A DNA stretch of 64,000 nt, taken from NCBI RefSeq assembly GCF_030651995.1, contig NZ_JAUSBN010000022.1, positions 1 through 64,000 of the forward strand, read 5' to 3'. The translations under genes and the position numbers were made by a program. Positions 8,070 to 16,654 of this stretch are shown here, one piece after another (position 1 is the first letter of the stretch; each line of letters starts with the position of its first letter). Under the pieces are notes generated by a model. The model searched no databases. It was not told where the DNA came from and saw only the letters and a list, made by a program, of their open reading frames with translations. This stretch comes from Reyranella sp. Lineage in GTDB: Bacteria > Pseudomonadota > Alphaproteobacteria > Reyranellales > Reyranellaceae.

Positions 8070-8280
8070 ATGCACATCCGAATCATCGCCTTCGCCCTCG
8101 CTCTCTGGCCCGGCCTCGCCGCAGGCGGCCCGGAACGAAGCGAGAAAGGATGCTGCCGCCGACCGGACGGCGCTACAGGCGCTGCTGGTGGCCGCGCGCG
8201 CCGAAGCCGAGCGCGGCCAGGAGGCCAACTGCGTCGACACGATGAAAAAGGCTCGGGAACTCCTCGAGCGCTCGAAATAG
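8070..8280 (+). pseudogene. Small secreted protein gene with a probable frameshift
   Basis: An ATG at 8070 opens a signal-peptide-like stretch (MHIRIIAFALALWPGLAAG). The natural continuation is in another frame: ARNEARKDAAADRT...CVDTMKKARELLERSK with stop at 8278-8280, a compact Ala/Glu/Lys-rich helical domain. Dropping one C from the GGCCCGG run near 8129 would join the two into a protein of about 69 residues. This is a one-base frameshift or a sequencing error. The 3' half overlaps the convergent minus-strand gene by about 100 bases. Confidence 0.5.
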
Positions 8281-8811
8281 CGAGGCGATCCAGCTCACAT
8301 CCTCAAGGTCGAGCGGCCCGAGCAGGAAGAACAGGATGACCGCGGCGATCACGAGGGTCGCGGCGGCGGCGGCGCGCCGTGCGACCGGCGCCGGCCGCAC
8401 CGGCTGGACGCGATAGAGTGTGCGGCCGCCGCGCAGTTCGACCTTCTGCACGATCCTCGGACGCCGCCGCAGCTCGGGTTCGCGCGGCAGCGCGATCTGC
8501 CGGACCGAAAGCGCATCGGGCGAAGTCTTCTTCAGCCTCTCGTCCACGTCCGTCTTCGGAGCCGCCGCCAGGGCCGTCAGCGGATCGCGCGCCTGTTCCT
8601 CGCCTCTCCAGGCCTCCGGCAGCACGCGCACCAGCCGGACCAGGGTGAAGACGAGCCACGCCGTCGCCAGCGGCAGGCCGAGGCGGAAGGCGATCTGGGT
8701 CTCCGCCGTGTTCCAGGCCCACACGCTCATCGAGGCGCCGGCCACGACCATGACGAGGCCCGCGGCGAGGACGGCGACGGCGGTCAGGCGGAAGAGCAGA
8801 CGCGACGACAT
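8173..8811 (-). CDS. Hypothetical membrane protein
   Basis: The 212-residue protein has two N-terminal membrane segments (about 6-30 and 38-60), a charged cytoplasmic stretch rich in Arg and Glu, and a third membrane segment near residue 155-175 (AAAATLVIAAVILFFLLG). I recognise no family. An upstream GTG at 8820 is also possible. It lies 25 bases behind the hemolysin III-type gene on the same strand and is probably co-transcribed. Its last 100 bases overlap the broken plus-strand peptide gene, so the true C-terminus may be less conserved. Confidence 0.65.
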   Translation of the reverse strand: MSSRLLFRLTAVAVLAAGLVMVVAGASMSVWAWNTAETQIAFRLGLPLATAWLVFTLVRLVRVLPEAWRGEEQARDPLTALAAAPKTDVDERLKKTSPDALSVRQIALPREPELRRRPRIVQKVELRGGRTLYRVQPVRPAPVARRAAAAATLVIAAVILFFLLGPLDLEDVSWIASLFRALEEFPSLFHRVDAVGLLAALGFGARGHQQRL

Positions 8812-8836
8812 GCCGACCACGTAAACCGGTGTCGCT

Positions 8837-9472
8837 TCACGGCGTCAACAGCGACAGGATCGCCGCATAGTGGATAGAAGCGGCCACGAGCACCGAGGCA
8901 TGCCACAGCGCCTGCTGGTAAGGCAGCCGGCTCGACAGATGGAAGATCGTGCCCAGCGAATAGACCACGCCGCCTGCGAGAAGCAGGATCAGCGTCTCCC
9001 GCTCCACCGAGGCCAGCAGCTCGTCGATCGCGAACAGGCCGATCCAGCCCATCAGGAGATAGAGCAGCACCGAGATCTGCTCGATGCGCCGCGGCTGCAG
9101 GAACTTCACGGCGATGCCGAGCGAGGCCGCCGCCCACATCACCGCCGTGAGCCCGCTCGACCACGGTTCGCGCAGCTTCAGCAGGGTGAGCGGCGTATAG
9201 GTGCCGGCGATCATGACGAAGATCGCGGCATGGTCGAGCCTCCGCAGCCAGTCGCGCCGCGGGCTGGCGAGGCGCAGATTGTAGGCCGCCGAGCAGGAGA
9301 GCATCGCCAGCAGCCCCACGACATAGACGAGGATCGGCCCGACCTGTCCCGGCTGCGACGCGCGCGCGGCGACGATCAGGATCACGGCGGCGCCGACGCC
9401 CCCCAGGAGGAGGCCGAGCGCATGAACCGCCGCATCGGCGCGCAGGTAACGGTCGACCTTCTGATCTGCCAT
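8837..9472 (-). CDS. Hemolysin III / PAQR-family membrane protein
   Basis: The 211-residue polytopic protein has seven hydrophobic segments. It carries the family signatures SAAYNL (near residue 60), RRLDHAAIFVMIAGTYTP, and a C-terminal HASVLVAASIHYAAIL with the His residues that bind metal in PAQR proteins. Bacterial members are associated with membrane homeostasis; haemolytic activity is shown for only a few. It is first in a two-gene minus-strand unit, divergent from the DUF5991-like gene. Confidence 0.92.
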   Translation of the reverse strand: MADQKVDRYLRADAAVHALGLLLGGVGAAVILIVAARASQPGQVGPILVYVVGLLAMLSCSAAYNLRLASPRRDWLRRLDHAAIFVMIAGTYTPLTLLKLREPWSSGLTAVMWAAASLGIAVKFLQPRRIEQISVLLYLLMGWIGLFAIDELLASVERETLILLLAGGVVYSLGTIFHLSSRLPYQQALWHASVLVAASIHYAAILSLLTP

Positions 9473-9555
9473 GCTGTCACGATGCGGACACGGGCCCGCA
9501 CGCGCAACCCGCGCCGCGACGGTACCGCTTTTCCGGCCCGGACAAGGAGAACCAA

Positions 9556-10008
9556 GTGAAGTCTGTCATCGCCGGCCTCGCCCTGGGTCTCGGACTTGCC
9601 GCAGGCCCGGTCGCCTTCGCCGCCCAACCGTGGGATGGCACTTATGTCTACGAGCAGGCACTGGGACCCGGCGCCGGCGGCACGCAGAACTTCGTGACCC
9701 ACACGCTCACCGTCAGCGGCCCCGACGGCTGCCGCCTCGTGGCGCAGGGTTTCCAGACCGACGAGACCATCCGCTGCAAGGCGATGCCCGACGGCGACCG
9801 ACTGCTGGTCTCCTTCGTGAGCTTCGGCACCGGCAAGGTCGAGAACAAGTACGGCGTGAAGCTGTACAGCCCCGGCCAGCCGCTGTTCGCGATCGCGCAG
9901 GCGCAGAACGGTCTCCTCACCACGTGGGAGGGCTATGCCCAGGCCCTGGGCCACGGTGCCTCCAGCGCCGCCTTCAAGAAGGTGGGAGGCCAGGGGGGCA
10001 GCGGCTAG
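9556..10008 (+). CDS. Secreted DUF5991-like protein
   Basis: The 150-residue protein has a clear Sec signal peptide (residues 1-22, cleavage after AFA). The mature part starts PWDGTYVYEQ, the opening typical of DUF5991 proteins, and has two Cys (GCRL and IRCK) that could pair in the periplasm. The core is predicted beta-rich. Function is unknown. A ribosome site AAGGAGAA precedes the ATG. The RidA gene follows after 34 bases on the same strand. Confidence 0.75.
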   Translation: MKSVIAGLALGLGLAAGPVAFAAQPWDGTYVYEQALGPGAGGTQNFVTHTLTVSGPDGCRLVAQGFQTDETIRCKAMPDGDRLLVSFVSFGTGKVENKYGVKLYSPGQPLFAIAQAQNGLLTTWEGYAQALGHGASSAAFKKVGGQGGSG

Positions 10009-10042
10009 AGTGTCTCCAACCGAAACGGAGGAGACACCAGAC

Positions 10043-10456
10043 ATGTCCGATATCGCCTACACACCGATCCTGCCCGAAGGCTGGCCGCGCCCGCGCGGCT
10101 TCTCCCATGGTGTCGTCGCCACGGGCACGCGCAGCGTACGCATCGCCGGCCAGATCGGTCGCGAGCCGGTGCAGGCCCACATTCCCGCCGACGCCGATGC
10201 CGGCACGCAATGGCGCATCGCGCTCTCCAACCTGGTGACCGTGCTCAAGGCCGCGGGCGGCCAGCCGGAACACCTCGTGGCGCTGCGCGCCTACGTCACC
10301 GACATCGCCGAATTCAACGCCGCCGGCGCGGCGGTCGGCGCCGCTTGGGGCGCCACGCTCGGCCGCCACTTCCCGGCGATGACGCTGGTGCAGGTGTCGG
10401 CCCTGATCGACCCCAACGCCAAGGTCGAGATCGAGGGCGAGGCGATCCTACCCTAG
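10043..10456 (+). CDS. RidA-family (YjgF/YER057c/UK114) protein
   Basis: The 137-residue protein has the small chorismate-mutase-like RidA fold. Canonical RidA enzymes hydrolyse reactive enamine/imine intermediates released by PLP enzymes. Landmarks are the opening GFSHGVVATG, VRIAGQIG, VTVLKAAGGQPEHLVALRAYVTD and the C-terminal PAMTLVQVSALIDPNAKVEIE. The catalytic Arg of RidA proper (usually in RSP or R.C) is not obvious in VALRAYV and PAMTLV, so it may belong to a divergent subgroup. The strong site GGAGGAGAC before 10043 fixes the start. Confidence 0.87.
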   Translation: MSDIAYTPILPEGWPRPRGFSHGVVATGTRSVRIAGQIGREPVQAHIPADADAGTQWRIALSNLVTVLKAAGGQPEHLVALRAYVTDIAEFNAAGAAVGAAWGATLGRHFPAMTLVQVSALIDPNAKVEIEGEAILP

Positions 10457-10464
10457 GGAAGGCC

Positions 10465-11682
10465 TCAGATGATCCTGCGCGCGCGCAGGTCGGCCAGCTC
10501 GTCCGGCCCGTAGCCCAGCTCGCCCAGCACGGCGTCGTTGTGCTCGCCCAGCTCCGGCGCGATGCCGGGCCGGGCGGGCGTCTCGGAGAACTTCCACGGC
10601 GTGCCGTGCACCTTCAGCTTCCGGCCGAGCTTCGGATACTCGACCTCGGCGACATAGCCGTTGGCCACGACGTCGGGATCGTTCGAGGCTTCGAGCAGCG
10701 TGTTGATCGGCGCCGAGACGATGTCGGCGCCGCGCAGGCGGGAGACCCAGTCTTCGCGCGTTCCGGTCGCGAACAGGGCGTCGAGCGTTGCGAGAAGCTC
10801 GATGCGTTTCTGGTCATTGTCGATGATCACGCCGAGATCGGCGAAGCCCGCTTTCTCCAGAGGCTCGTGGAAGCCGAGCGACGTCATCGCGTCTTTCCAG
10901 TCCTCCGGGCCGGTGATCTGGAAGACCAGCGGCTTGCCGTCGCGATCGTCGAAGCTGGCACTGATGCCCGGCCGCTCGCGCGTGCCGGTGACGCGGGCCT
11001 GACCTGTCACGGGATTGCGGTCCCGCCACATCGCCGTCTGGAGCGTCCAGCCCATCAGCCGGATCTGCCCGCCCAGCAGCGACAGGTCGATCTTCTGGCC
11101 GACTCCCGTGGTGCGCGCATGCGTGAGCGCCGCCAACGCACCGCCGAACGCCAGGATGGCGCAGGTCTCGTCGGCGACCGAGACCACACCGGTGCGCATC
11201 TTCTGGCCCGGCATGGAATAAGCCTCGGCGATGCCGCCCAGCGCCTGCGCCATCGAATCGGTGCCCGGCAGGTCGGCATGCGGCCCGTCGGGGCCGTAGC
11301 CCGAGATCGAGACATAGACGAGCTTCGGATTGACCTTTTGCAGCGCCTCCCAGCCGAAGCCGTTCTTCTCGGCCGCGCCGGGACGGAAGTTCTGGCCGAA
11401 GATGTCGGCTTTCGCGACGAGCTTGTGCAGGATCGCGCGCCCCTCCTCGCTCTTGAGGTTCAGCGTCACACTCTTCACGCCGCGATTGTTGGTCTCGAAG
11501 AAGGTGCTGCCCATGCCGGGCAGCACGGTCATGCGGCGCGACGGGTCGCCGCCCTGGGGCGACTCGATCTTGATCACATCGGCGCCGAGATCGGCCATCA
11601 GCATCCAAGGCACGGTGCCCGCCTGCGCGGTGGAGCAGGAGACGACCTTGACGCCCTGAAGCGGGCCGTGGGGGACGGACAT
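10465..11682 (-). CDS. CaiB/BaiF family III CoA transferase
   Basis: The 405-residue enzyme moves CoA between carboxylic acids. Family marks are the N-terminal LQGVKVVSCSTAQAG, LGADVIKIESPQGGDPSR, NRGVKSVTLNL, and the catalytic Asp region GTDSMAQALGG. The C-terminal half has GTREDWVSRLRGADI and GVIDPEV-like material, as in formyl-CoA or carnitinyl-CoA transferases. Length is typical. The substrate is not readable. It converges on the RidA gene with only 8 bases between stops, and follows the desaturase gene on the same strand with about 40 bases between. Confidence 0.92.
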   Translation of the reverse strand: MSVPHGPLQGVKVVSCSTAQAGTVPWMLMADLGADVIKIESPQGGDPSRRMTVLPGMGSTFFETNNRGVKSVTLNLKSEEGRAILHKLVAKADIFGQNFRPGAAEKNGFGWEALQKVNPKLVYVSISGYGPDGPHADLPGTDSMAQALGGIAEAYSMPGQKMRTGVVSVADETCAILAFGGALAALTHARTTGVGQKIDLSLLGGQIRLMGWTLQTAMWRDRNPVTGQARVTGTRERPGISASFDDRDGKPLVFQITGPEDWKDAMTSLGFHEPLEKAGFADLGVIIDNDQKRIELLATLDALFATGTREDWVSRLRGADIVSAPINTLLEASNDPDVVANGYVAEVEYPKLGRKLKVHGTPWKFSETPARPGIAPELGEHNDAVLGELGYGPDELADLRARRII

Positions 11683-11723
11683 TGACGGGGGCTCCTCTGC
11701 GAGGGCCCCACGCTAGAGCAAGA

Positions 11724-12758
11724 TCAGGCGGGCGTCTCCAGCCGCGCCACGTCGCAGAACCGAACGAGGCGGCTCGACGCTTCGTCCCACAGTGTCAGCC
11801 GCGGCGCCGCGAGGCCGGCGCGCAGGCGGAGCGGCGGAACGGCGCGCACCGTCTGGGCCGCTTCGTGGGCCGCCGGCAGCCGGTAGTTGGGAATGCGCTG
11901 GTTGAGATGGTGGACGTGATGGAAGCCGATATTGCCGGTGAACCAGCGCAGGACGATCGGCAGATCGAACCACGACGATCCGTCCATCGCGGCATCGACG
12001 TAACGCCAGGCGCCGCGACCACTCCACTGAGCGCCCGGAAAGCGATGCTGCAAGGTGAACAGCCACACGCCGAGGATCGACGCCACGACCATGATCGACA
12101 AATGCACCAGCAGCACGTCGCGCCAGCCCAGCAACAGAACGAGAGTCGCGAACAAGGCAACGAGGCTCGCATTGGTCAAAAGGACCGAGCGGCGCTCGCG
12201 TACCCATGCGCGCGGCGTGTCGAACGGCAGGCGGTAGAGCAGCACGAACACCAGGGGCGGCAGCAGGAAGTTGGCGATCAGCGGATGGCGGACGAGGCGA
12301 TGAAGGAACCTCTGGCGGGGCGACAAAGCGAGGTAGGCGCGCACGGTGAGGCACGAGGAATAGATGTCGCTGCCGCGATCGCCGCGATCGAGATTGTTCC
12401 ATTCGGCATGATGCTGCGCATGCTGGCGTCGCCAGTTCGCGAAGGGTGTGAAGGTGCACAGGCTGCACAGCCGGCCGACGATCGTGTTGGCAAGGCGCGA
12501 CGCGAAGAACGAGCCGTGTCCGCAATCGTGCTGGACGATGAACACGCGCACCATGAACGCACCGGTCGGTACGGCGAGGGCAAGGACGAGCCACGGGGAA
12601 ATGCCGCAGGCGACGTACATCGCCACGCAGCCTGCGAGGAAGGGACCGAATGAGGTTGCGAGCTGCAGGAGGCTCCGCCTCCCGGAGGGGTGCGCGAACG
12701 AGGCGGCTGCGGCGCGCAACTCGGAATCGATGGGATCGGGGGTAGAATGAGGCTCCAT
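11724..12758 (-). CDS. Membrane fatty acid desaturase
   Basis: The 344-residue integral membrane di-iron enzyme has the three His boxes of the desaturase family: HDCGHGSFF, HAQHHAEWNN, and HHVHHLN near the C-terminus. Hydrophobic pairs flank the boxes. It should introduce a double bond into acyl chains in the membrane. The start was set at MEPHST because GGAGGTG lies just upstream; the frame stays open above it but looks non-coding. It is divergent from cspA, which suggests, but does not prove, a role in cold adaptation. Confidence 0.92.
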   Translation of the reverse strand: MEPHSTPDPIDSELRAAAASFAHPSGRRSLLQLATSFGPFLAGCVAMYVACGISPWLVLALAVPTGAFMVRVFIVQHDCGHGSFFASRLANTIVGRLCSLCTFTPFANWRRQHAQHHAEWNNLDRGDRGSDIYSSCLTVRAYLALSPRQRFLHRLVRHPLIANFLLPPLVFVLLYRLPFDTPRAWVRERRSVLLTNASLVALFATLVLLLGWRDVLLVHLSIMVVASILGVWLFTLQHRFPGAQWSGRGAWRYVDAAMDGSSWFDLPIVLRWFTGNIGFHHVHHLNQRIPNYRLPAAHEAAQTVRAVPPLRLRAGLAAPRLTLWDEASSRLVRFCDVARLETPA

Positions 12759-13018
12759 GAACACCTCCGTCCTTCGCCACGATGCAAGGACCAGCTGTAT
12801 TTGGCCCTTGATAGTGTCGGAACAAGGGACCATATGAAGCTCGTCGATACACGGACATCTGATTTGGTCCGCGCCCGCCGGCATTGTTCAGCGGCCCGCT
12901 CCACGACACTTGATCCCGAAAGCCAGTGCAATTTCGACGGGCTCCAGCGCGCTTCCGCATGTTCAAATGCTGAAAGAGCGCATGGGCTCGCATATCCAAA
13001 ATAGAAAAGGGGTCTCCC

Positions 13019-13237
13019 ATGACAACGACGACGGGAACCGTGAAGTGGTTCAACATTCAGAAGGGCTTCGGCTTCATTCAGCCGGACAATGGCGGCACCG
13101 ACGCCTTCGTGCACATCAGCGCGGTCGAGCGCGCCGGCATGAGCATGCTGAGCGAGGGCCAGAAGGTGGAATTCGAGCTGGTCGCCGATCGCAAGAGCGG
13201 CAAGATGGCTGCGGAAAACCTCAAGGCCGCATCCTGA
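13019..13237 (+). CDS. Cold-shock protein, CspA family
   Basis: The 72-residue single cold-shock domain has the nucleic-acid-binding motifs KGFGFIQ (RNP1) and AFVHISA (RNP2) and opens with TGTVKWFN. It should bind single-stranded RNA and act as an RNA chaperone. AAAAGGGG upstream of the ATG is a good ribosome site. A long leader is possible, as the nearest divergent gene starts 260 bases away. A terminator hairpin follows. A second copy is at 23723. Confidence 0.95.
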   Translation: MTTTTGTVKWFNIQKGFGFIQPDNGGTDAFVHISAVERAGMSMLSEGQKVEFELVADRKSGKMAAENLKAAS

Positions 13238-13328
13238 TCACGGGCCGCCGGTAACACGGCGGCCGCCCTCCTCCCTGCGCGCCACCACGGATGTACTGGG
13301 GCGTGCGGCTGGAGCGGCGACGCGATAT

Positions 13329-13360
13329 GGCCCCGTACCTGTAAAGGTGCGGGGCCTTTC
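13329..13360. terminator. Rho-independent terminator after cspA
   Basis: GGCCCCGTACCT (13329-13340) pairs with AGGTGCGGGGCC (13345-13356) through a 4-base loop with one wobble pair, followed by TTTCGCTTTCT. It lies about 90 bases past the cspA stop. The minus-strand gene ending at 13369 points the same hairpin the other way, so it may work in both directions, although the T-run is only on the plus side. Confidence 0.82.
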
Positions 13361-13368
13361 GCTTTCTG

Positions 13369-13659
13369 TCAGTTCGTCTTGAAGACCTTGGCCATCGCCG
13401 ACATCAGGTCCTTGGGCCCCCTGTCCATCAGCATTGCCTTGGGCAGTTCGTCGAACCGCTGGCGGCCGCTGACCGTGAGGCACGGGCCGTCCTTGCTGTC
13501 CTGGATCAGACGGAGATTGCGCAACCTGGTCAGGTCCTGGGCGCGCATGGCCCGCACGTCCGACTGGCCGAAGGCGACCCGCCTCAAGGTGACCTCCTCG
13601 TCGGGCGTGAGCACGACGGCGGGCTTTGGGGAAGTTTCGACTTTTCGTTCAACGGCCAT
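13369..13659 (-). CDS. Hypothetical protein, winged-helix-like
   Basis: The 96-residue cytoplasmic protein has an acidic-basic mix and no signal peptide. The middle (DLTRLRNLRLIQDS...GPCLTVSGRQRFDEL) reads like the recognition half of a small winged helix with a wing and ends in an amphipathic helix. No firm family is recognised. ACGAGG upstream favours the ATG at 13659 over one 21 bases earlier. It converges on cspA. Confidence 0.6.
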   Translation of the reverse strand: MAVERKVETSPKPAVVLTPDEEVTLRRVAFGQSDVRAMRAQDLTRLRNLRLIQDSKDGPCLTVSGRQRFDELPKAMLMDRGPKDLMSAMAKVFKTN

Positions 13660-13900
13660 GTCGCACCTCGTCTTGCGCATCGATGCATCGTCGGATGCTT
13701 CGGAATCGGGAGGCGCCGACGCAGACGTCGCCGAATACCCGCCTTAGATGGGCGCTCGGCGCGTCCGCGGCAAGCGCTCATTCAGGCCGGGCTGAGCGCA
13801 TTCAGGGAGCCGAGGGTAATTGCTGGGTGAGGCAAGCACAGGGAACGTCCTTGGCATTGCCAAAGACGGCCTGAATTCAGGAACGAAGTGCAACACCAGC

Positions 13901-14041
13901 TTAGGGTGTTGCCATGGGCGAACCCACGGGTCCTGCAAGCGGATGGAGCACGCCCCACAGGCCCGCAAAGACCGGCACGATTCCGGCCACGGCAAAGCTC
14001 GTCTGCGCAGCGCGTCTCCCGAACAACGAAGCCGCGGTCAT
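13901..14041 (-). CDS. Possible 46-residue membrane peptide
   Basis: An ATG at 14041 opens a short frame with a twin-Arg patch (GRRAAQ) and one hydrophobic segment (FAVAGIVPVFAGLWGVLHPL), ending PMATP and TAA at 13901-13903. It fills most of an otherwise empty 436-base gap between minus-strand genes. The ribosome site is weak. It could be a real small inner-membrane protein or a chance frame in GC-rich DNA. Confidence 0.33.
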   Translation of the reverse strand: MTAASLFGRRAAQTSFAVAGIVPVFAGLWGVLHPLAGPVGSPMATP

Positions 14042-14095
14042 GCCAATCGATCCCGCTCTCGGATCACGGCCAGCGCGGGATGCTCGGCCAGCGCG

Positions 14096-15133
14096 TCAGT
14101 CCGGCAAGACGGTACGGCCCAGCACCACGTCCTCGTAGACGTGCAGCGAAGGCAGGCCGCCGGTGTGGATGAACAGCACCTTGGCACCCGGCTTGAAGTG
14201 GCCCTGGCGCGCGAGGCCGATCAGGCCGGCCATGATCTTTCCGGTATAGACCGGATCGAGCAGGATGCCCTCGGTGCGCGCCAGCATCTGCACGGCCTCG
14301 ACCATCTTCTTGTTCGGCACCGAGTACTTGGGCTGCCAGAAGCCGCCGAAGCTCTTCACCGCCGACGCCGGCACCTTGATGTCGACGCCCAGCAGGTCGA
14401 TGACCGCCTGCGCTTCCTTCAGCACCAGCGGCTCCTGGTCGGCGGGATCGCGGCTGACGCCGACGCCGATCAGCGGGACCTTGATATTGTTGCCGAGGAA
14501 GCCCGCGACCATGCCGCCATGCGTGCCCGAGCTGCCCGAGCCCACCACCACGGCATCGAGCGCGAGGCCCATGTCGAGCCATTGGACCTGCATCTCCTGC
14601 ACGCAAGCCACATAGCCCAGACCGCCGATGGCGTTGGAGCCGCCACCGGGAATCACATAGGCTTTCCGGCCGAGCGAGGCCACTTCCTGTGCCACACGCG
14701 ACATCGCCTCGCCCATGTTGGTGCCGCCGGGAACGACCGTGATCGCCTCGACGCCCATCAGCTCGAACATGAAGTTGTTGCCACCGGCTTCCTTCTTGTA
14801 GCTGCCGGGGATGCGCTCCTCGATCACGAAGCGGCACTTCAGCCCTTCCTTCACCGCAGCGGAAAGCGTGATGCGGCAATGGTTGGATTGCGGCGCGCCG
14901 CAGGTGACGAGCGTATCGCAACCCTGCGCGATCGCATCGCCCGCGAGGAACTCGAGCTTGCGCGTCTTGTTGCCGCCGGGGAACAGGCCCAGCATGTCGT
15001 CGCGCTTGATCCAGATTTCGGGGCCGACGCCGCCTGGGCAGCTGGCGGCGAGGGCCTTGGTGAAGTGCGGCAGGTGTTCGATGGGTGTGGGCGCGTTGGT
15101 GTAGATGCGACGCGGGAAACGAGACAGGTCCAT
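14096..15133 (-). CDS. D-cysteine desulfhydrase / ACC deaminase-like PLP enzyme
   Basis: The 345-residue fold-type II PLP enzyme has the PLP Lys in GGNKTRKLEFL (family GxNK), the CGAPQSNHCR substrate loop, a Gly-rich cofactor loop GSGSSGTHGG, and a C-terminal FIHTGGLPSLHVY. Length and motifs fit D-cysteine desulfhydrase and 1-aminocyclopropane-1-carboxylate deaminase; the former is more likely from its general shape, but the two are hard to separate by eye. It ends the minus-strand block, 60 bases behind sodC. Confidence 0.87.
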   Translation of the reverse strand: MDLSRFPRRIYTNAPTPIEHLPHFTKALAASCPGGVGPEIWIKRDDMLGLFPGGNKTRKLEFLAGDAIAQGCDTLVTCGAPQSNHCRITLSAAVKEGLKCRFVIEERIPGSYKKEAGGNNFMFELMGVEAITVVPGGTNMGEAMSRVAQEVASLGRKAYVIPGGGSNAIGGLGYVACVQEMQVQWLDMGLALDAVVVGSGSSGTHGGMVAGFLGNNIKVPLIGVGVSRDPADQEPLVLKEAQAVIDLLGVDIKVPASAVKSFGGFWQPKYSVPNKKMVEAVQMLARTEGILLDPVYTGKIMAGLIGLARQGHFKPGAKVLFIHTGGLPSLHVYEDVVLGRTVLPD

Positions 15134-15193
15134 TCAATCAGCTCCAGGTGGGAATACGCGCCCTCGCCCGCTGCCGCGGACGAAGTCTTCAGG

Positions 15194-15721
15194 TCACTCC
15201 GTGATGACGCCGCAAACGATGCGGTCGCCGGCATTGCCGGTGGGGTCGGTCTTGTAGTCGTCGGGCCCAGCGTGAATGATGATCGACGAACCATCGGCAT
15301 CGAACAACGAATTGGGCTGGCCCTTGACCAGCGAGACCATGTGGTTGGCGACATCGATCCTCAGTTCGCCATTGGCCGGGATGTAGAGGTTGGGCATGTC
15401 GCCGGCATGCGAGCCTTCGGCCGCTTCCATGCCGTGCTTCTTGGAGGCGGGATTGAAATGACCGCCGGCGCTGGTGAAGGGCGCCTCGCACTTGCCGACC
15501 GCGTGGATATGGAACGCATGCTCGCCCGGTGCCACACCCTTCAGCGACATCTTGAGCAGCACGCCGTGCGGCGTCTGGAGGAGCTGGACGTTGCCGACAT
15601 CCTTGCCGGTCGCATCCTTCAGCGAGGCCTTCGCGGTCGGGCTCTGGGCCTGGGCGGCAAAGGAGAAGACGGCGACTCCGGCTGCAGCGAGCAGGCTGCA
15701 CATCACTGGGGAGACACGCAT
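15194..15721 (-). CDS. sodC: Cu/Zn superoxide dismutase
   Basis: The 175-residue periplasmic enzyme dismutates superoxide. A Sec signal covers residues 1-26. Metal ligands are visible as HAFHIHAVGKCE, GGHFNP, HAGDMPN and IIIHAGPDDY; the Cys in GKCE and IVCGV can form the family disulfide, and the active-site Arg sits in GDRIVCG. GGAGGAA just upstream fixes the start at 15721 over a longer version. It lies between the SDR and the desulfhydrase-like gene in one co-oriented run. Confidence 0.94.
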   Translation of the reverse strand: MRVSPVMCSLLAAAGVAVFSFAAQAQSPTAKASLKDATGKDVGNVQLLQTPHGVLLKMSLKGVAPGEHAFHIHAVGKCEAPFTSAGGHFNPASKKHGMEAAEGSHAGDMPNLYIPANGELRIDVANHMVSLVKGQPNSLFDADGSSIIIHAGPDDYKTDPTGNAGDRIVCGVITE

Positions 15722-15754
15722 CGGTTCCTCCGTCATGGGGTTGGGATCGTCACC

Positions 15755-16627
15755 CTACTCCAGGACCTTCGGCGGCCGGTAGAGCGGAAACCCGTTGAAG
15801 GGCTTCGAATTGTTGTGATCGGGAACCTGGTAGAAAGTCGATTTGCCATAGTTGTGCAATCCACCGTCGACCCTCAGCGTGGTGCCGGTGACGTAGGCCG
15901 CCGCGTCGCTCAGGAGATAGACGATGGCGCCCGCGATCTCGGACTCCGTGCCATGGCGCTTGGCGGGAATTCGGTCCTTTACCGAACGCAGCGCCTCGTG
16001 GGCACGCTCGGGATAGCGGTCGAGGCCCGACGAGGCGATGAAGCCCGGAATGACGGAATTCACGCGGACGCCCGAATGTGCCCATTCGATCGAGGCGCTG
16101 TAGGTGAAATTGGTCTGCCCGGCCCGGGCGGCGCCATTGTGGGCCATGCCGGGATTGCCGAGCTCGAAGTCGGCACCGACATTCACGATCACGCCGCCAT
16201 GCGCTTCCATCGAGGCGAGATAGACCGCCTTGGATACGAGAAAGGTCGCGGTCATGTTGTTGGCGACCACGGCGTTCCAGCCGTTCAGCGAGATGTCCTT
16301 GAGCGGTGCGGGAAACTGCCCGCCGGCATTGTTCACCAGTCCGTCGATGCGGCCACTCCAGCCCATCACGCCATCGATCGCCGCCTTGACCTCGTCCTCG
16401 CGGCGCAGATCGGCCGAGAAAATGAAGGTGTCGGGATCGCCCAGCTCCTCCTTCACACGCTCGAGCTTCTCGAGGGTCCGGCCGACGAGCGCCACGCGCG
16501 CGCCGAGCGACTTCAGCTCGTGGGCGGTGCAGCGGCCGAGACCGGAGCCGCCGCCGGTGACGATGATGGTCCTGCCGGCGAACAGGCCGGCCCGGAACAC
16601 GGAGTCGTAGCGCACGCTGGTTGTCAT
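15755..16627 (-). CDS. SDR, trans-2-enoyl-CoA / 2,4-dienoyl-CoA reductase-like
   Basis: The 290-residue Rossmann enzyme has the NAD(P) motif TGGGSGLGR and NNAGGQFPAP. The C-terminal half resembles the PECR/DECR group of acyl-CoA reductases. The usual YxxxK is absent: the region reads MAHNGAARAG, so Tyr is missing and the Lys position is Arg or shifted. The dienoyl-CoA reductase relatives also lack the standard Tyr, so it may still be active by their mechanism. It sits 27 bases behind the permease and 33 bases ahead of sodC. Confidence 0.87.
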   Translation of the reverse strand: MTTSVRYDSVFRAGLFAGRTIIVTGGGSGLGRCTAHELKSLGARVALVGRTLEKLERVKEELGDPDTFIFSADLRREDEVKAAIDGVMGWSGRIDGLVNNAGGQFPAPLKDISLNGWNAVVANNMTATFLVSKAVYLASMEAHGGVIVNVGADFELGNPGMAHNGAARAGQTNFTYSASIEWAHSGVRVNSVIPGFIASSGLDRYPERAHEALRSVKDRIPAKRHGTESEIAGAIVYLLSDAAAYVTGTTLRVDGGLHNYGKSTFYQVPDHNNSKPFNGFPLYRPPKVLE

Positions 16628-16654
16628 CGTCCTCCCCCCTTCATCGCCCGGAGA

